Of a stretch of 5,226 bases of DNA, positions 5,038 to 5,226 are shown one piece after another; position 1 is the first letter of the stretch, and each line of letters opens with the position of its first letter. The notes beneath the pieces were generated by a model that worked only from the letters and a program-made list of their open reading frames with translations, had not been told where the DNA came from and made no database searches. Source of the stretch: ZLKRG08 sp046094385. GTDB lineage: Bacteria > Actinomycetota > Actinomycetes > Nanopelagicales > Nanopelagicaceae. Position numbers and translations under genes: made by a program. The stretch covers positions 1 through 5,226 of the forward strand of contig JBJTHJ010000119.1 of assembly GCA_046094385.1 (NCBI GenBank), written 5' to 3'.

Positions 5038-5226
5038 TTACAAAAAGTTAAGAGATAAACCTAAAAGAACTAAGCAACCTAGAGCAACTCGATATATTAC
5101 AAAGGGTCGGAAACTGGCCTTTGAAATGAACTTCATGAGCCATGCAATTACAGCGTAGCCAACTACAAATGAAACTAAGGTCGCTGCAAAGGTTTCCGTC
5201 AAAGTAAAAACTTCGGAGCTTGGATC
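5038..5226 (-). CDS. uppP: Undecaprenyl-diphosphatase UppP (BacA family), C-terminal part (runs off the right edge)
   Basis: UppP is a membrane enzyme that dephosphorylates undecaprenyl diphosphate to recycle the lipid carrier of peptidoglycan synthesis. Only the last 62 codons and the TAA stop (5038-5040) are visible. They read as the two final membrane helices. The first is ATLVSFVVGYAVIAWLMKFI, then a short polar turn (SKASFRPF), then VIYRVALGCLVLLGL, and the chain ends in SLNFL. The 'SFVVGY.aI.wLm.f' and 'PFviYR..LG' patterns are characteristic of the BacA/UppP C-terminus. The catalytic Glu-rich and PGTSRSG-type motifs lie beyond the edge. The gene is convergent with qcrB and separated from it by 156 bases, so it belongs to another transcription unit and has no obvious functional link to the respiratory operon. 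Confidence 0.85.
   Translation of the reverse strand, partial: DPSSEVFTLTETFAATLVSFVVGYAVIAWLMKFISKASFRPFVIYRVALGCLVLLGLSLNFL

Overview
The window looks like a piece of a low-to-moderate GC actinobacterial chromosome. The main reason is a ctaE-qcrC-qcrA-qcrB cluster in the order known from Actinobacteria such as Mycobacterium and Streptomyces. Its subunits have the actinobacterial form: a diheme cytochrome c, a three-helix Rieske protein with a twin-arginine motif inside it, a cytochrome b with PDFY instead of PEWY and a long cytosolic tail, and a short five-helix oxidase subunit III. A trpD start beside the cluster is also an actinobacterial arrangement. The fairly AT-rich, compact sequence suggests a streamlined aquatic lineage such as the freshwater Nanopelagicales (acI) or a relative. 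That placement is inference only.

Layout. The left edge carries the first 42 codons of trpD on the minus strand, with a strong ribosome binding site. Behind it is an AT-rich 87-base gap with an inverted repeat and 10-base phased repeats. Next, also on the minus strand, is a small stand-alone receiver-like protein (215-619) that lacks two of the usual receiver switch residues. A divergent intergenic region (620-807) follows, with a perfect 18-base palindrome and a likely leaderless promoter for ctaE. The plus-strand operon is ctaE (808-1431), qcrC (1496-2287), qcrA (2291-3298) and qcrB (3295-4881). The last three are tightly packed: there are 3 bases between qcrC and qcrA and a 4-base overlap between qcrA and qcrB. 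After qcrB there is a C7 tract, a weak candidate terminator, and then the last 62 codons of uppP (undecaprenyl-diphosphatase) on the minus strand, convergent with the operon.

How it works together. QcrB, QcrA and QcrC form the menaquinol:cytochrome c reductase (complex III). The two c-type hemes of QcrC are expected to pass electrons directly to a cytochrome aa3 oxidase, of which CtaE is subunit III, within a III-IV supercomplex. The catalytic oxidase subunits (CtaC, CtaD) are not in the window. The genes are intact, and this is core respiratory metabolism rather than an accessory island. I saw no mobile element, CRISPR array, tRNA or rRNA. The parts most worth a second look are the degenerate receiver protein and the regulatory-looking DNA on either side of it.
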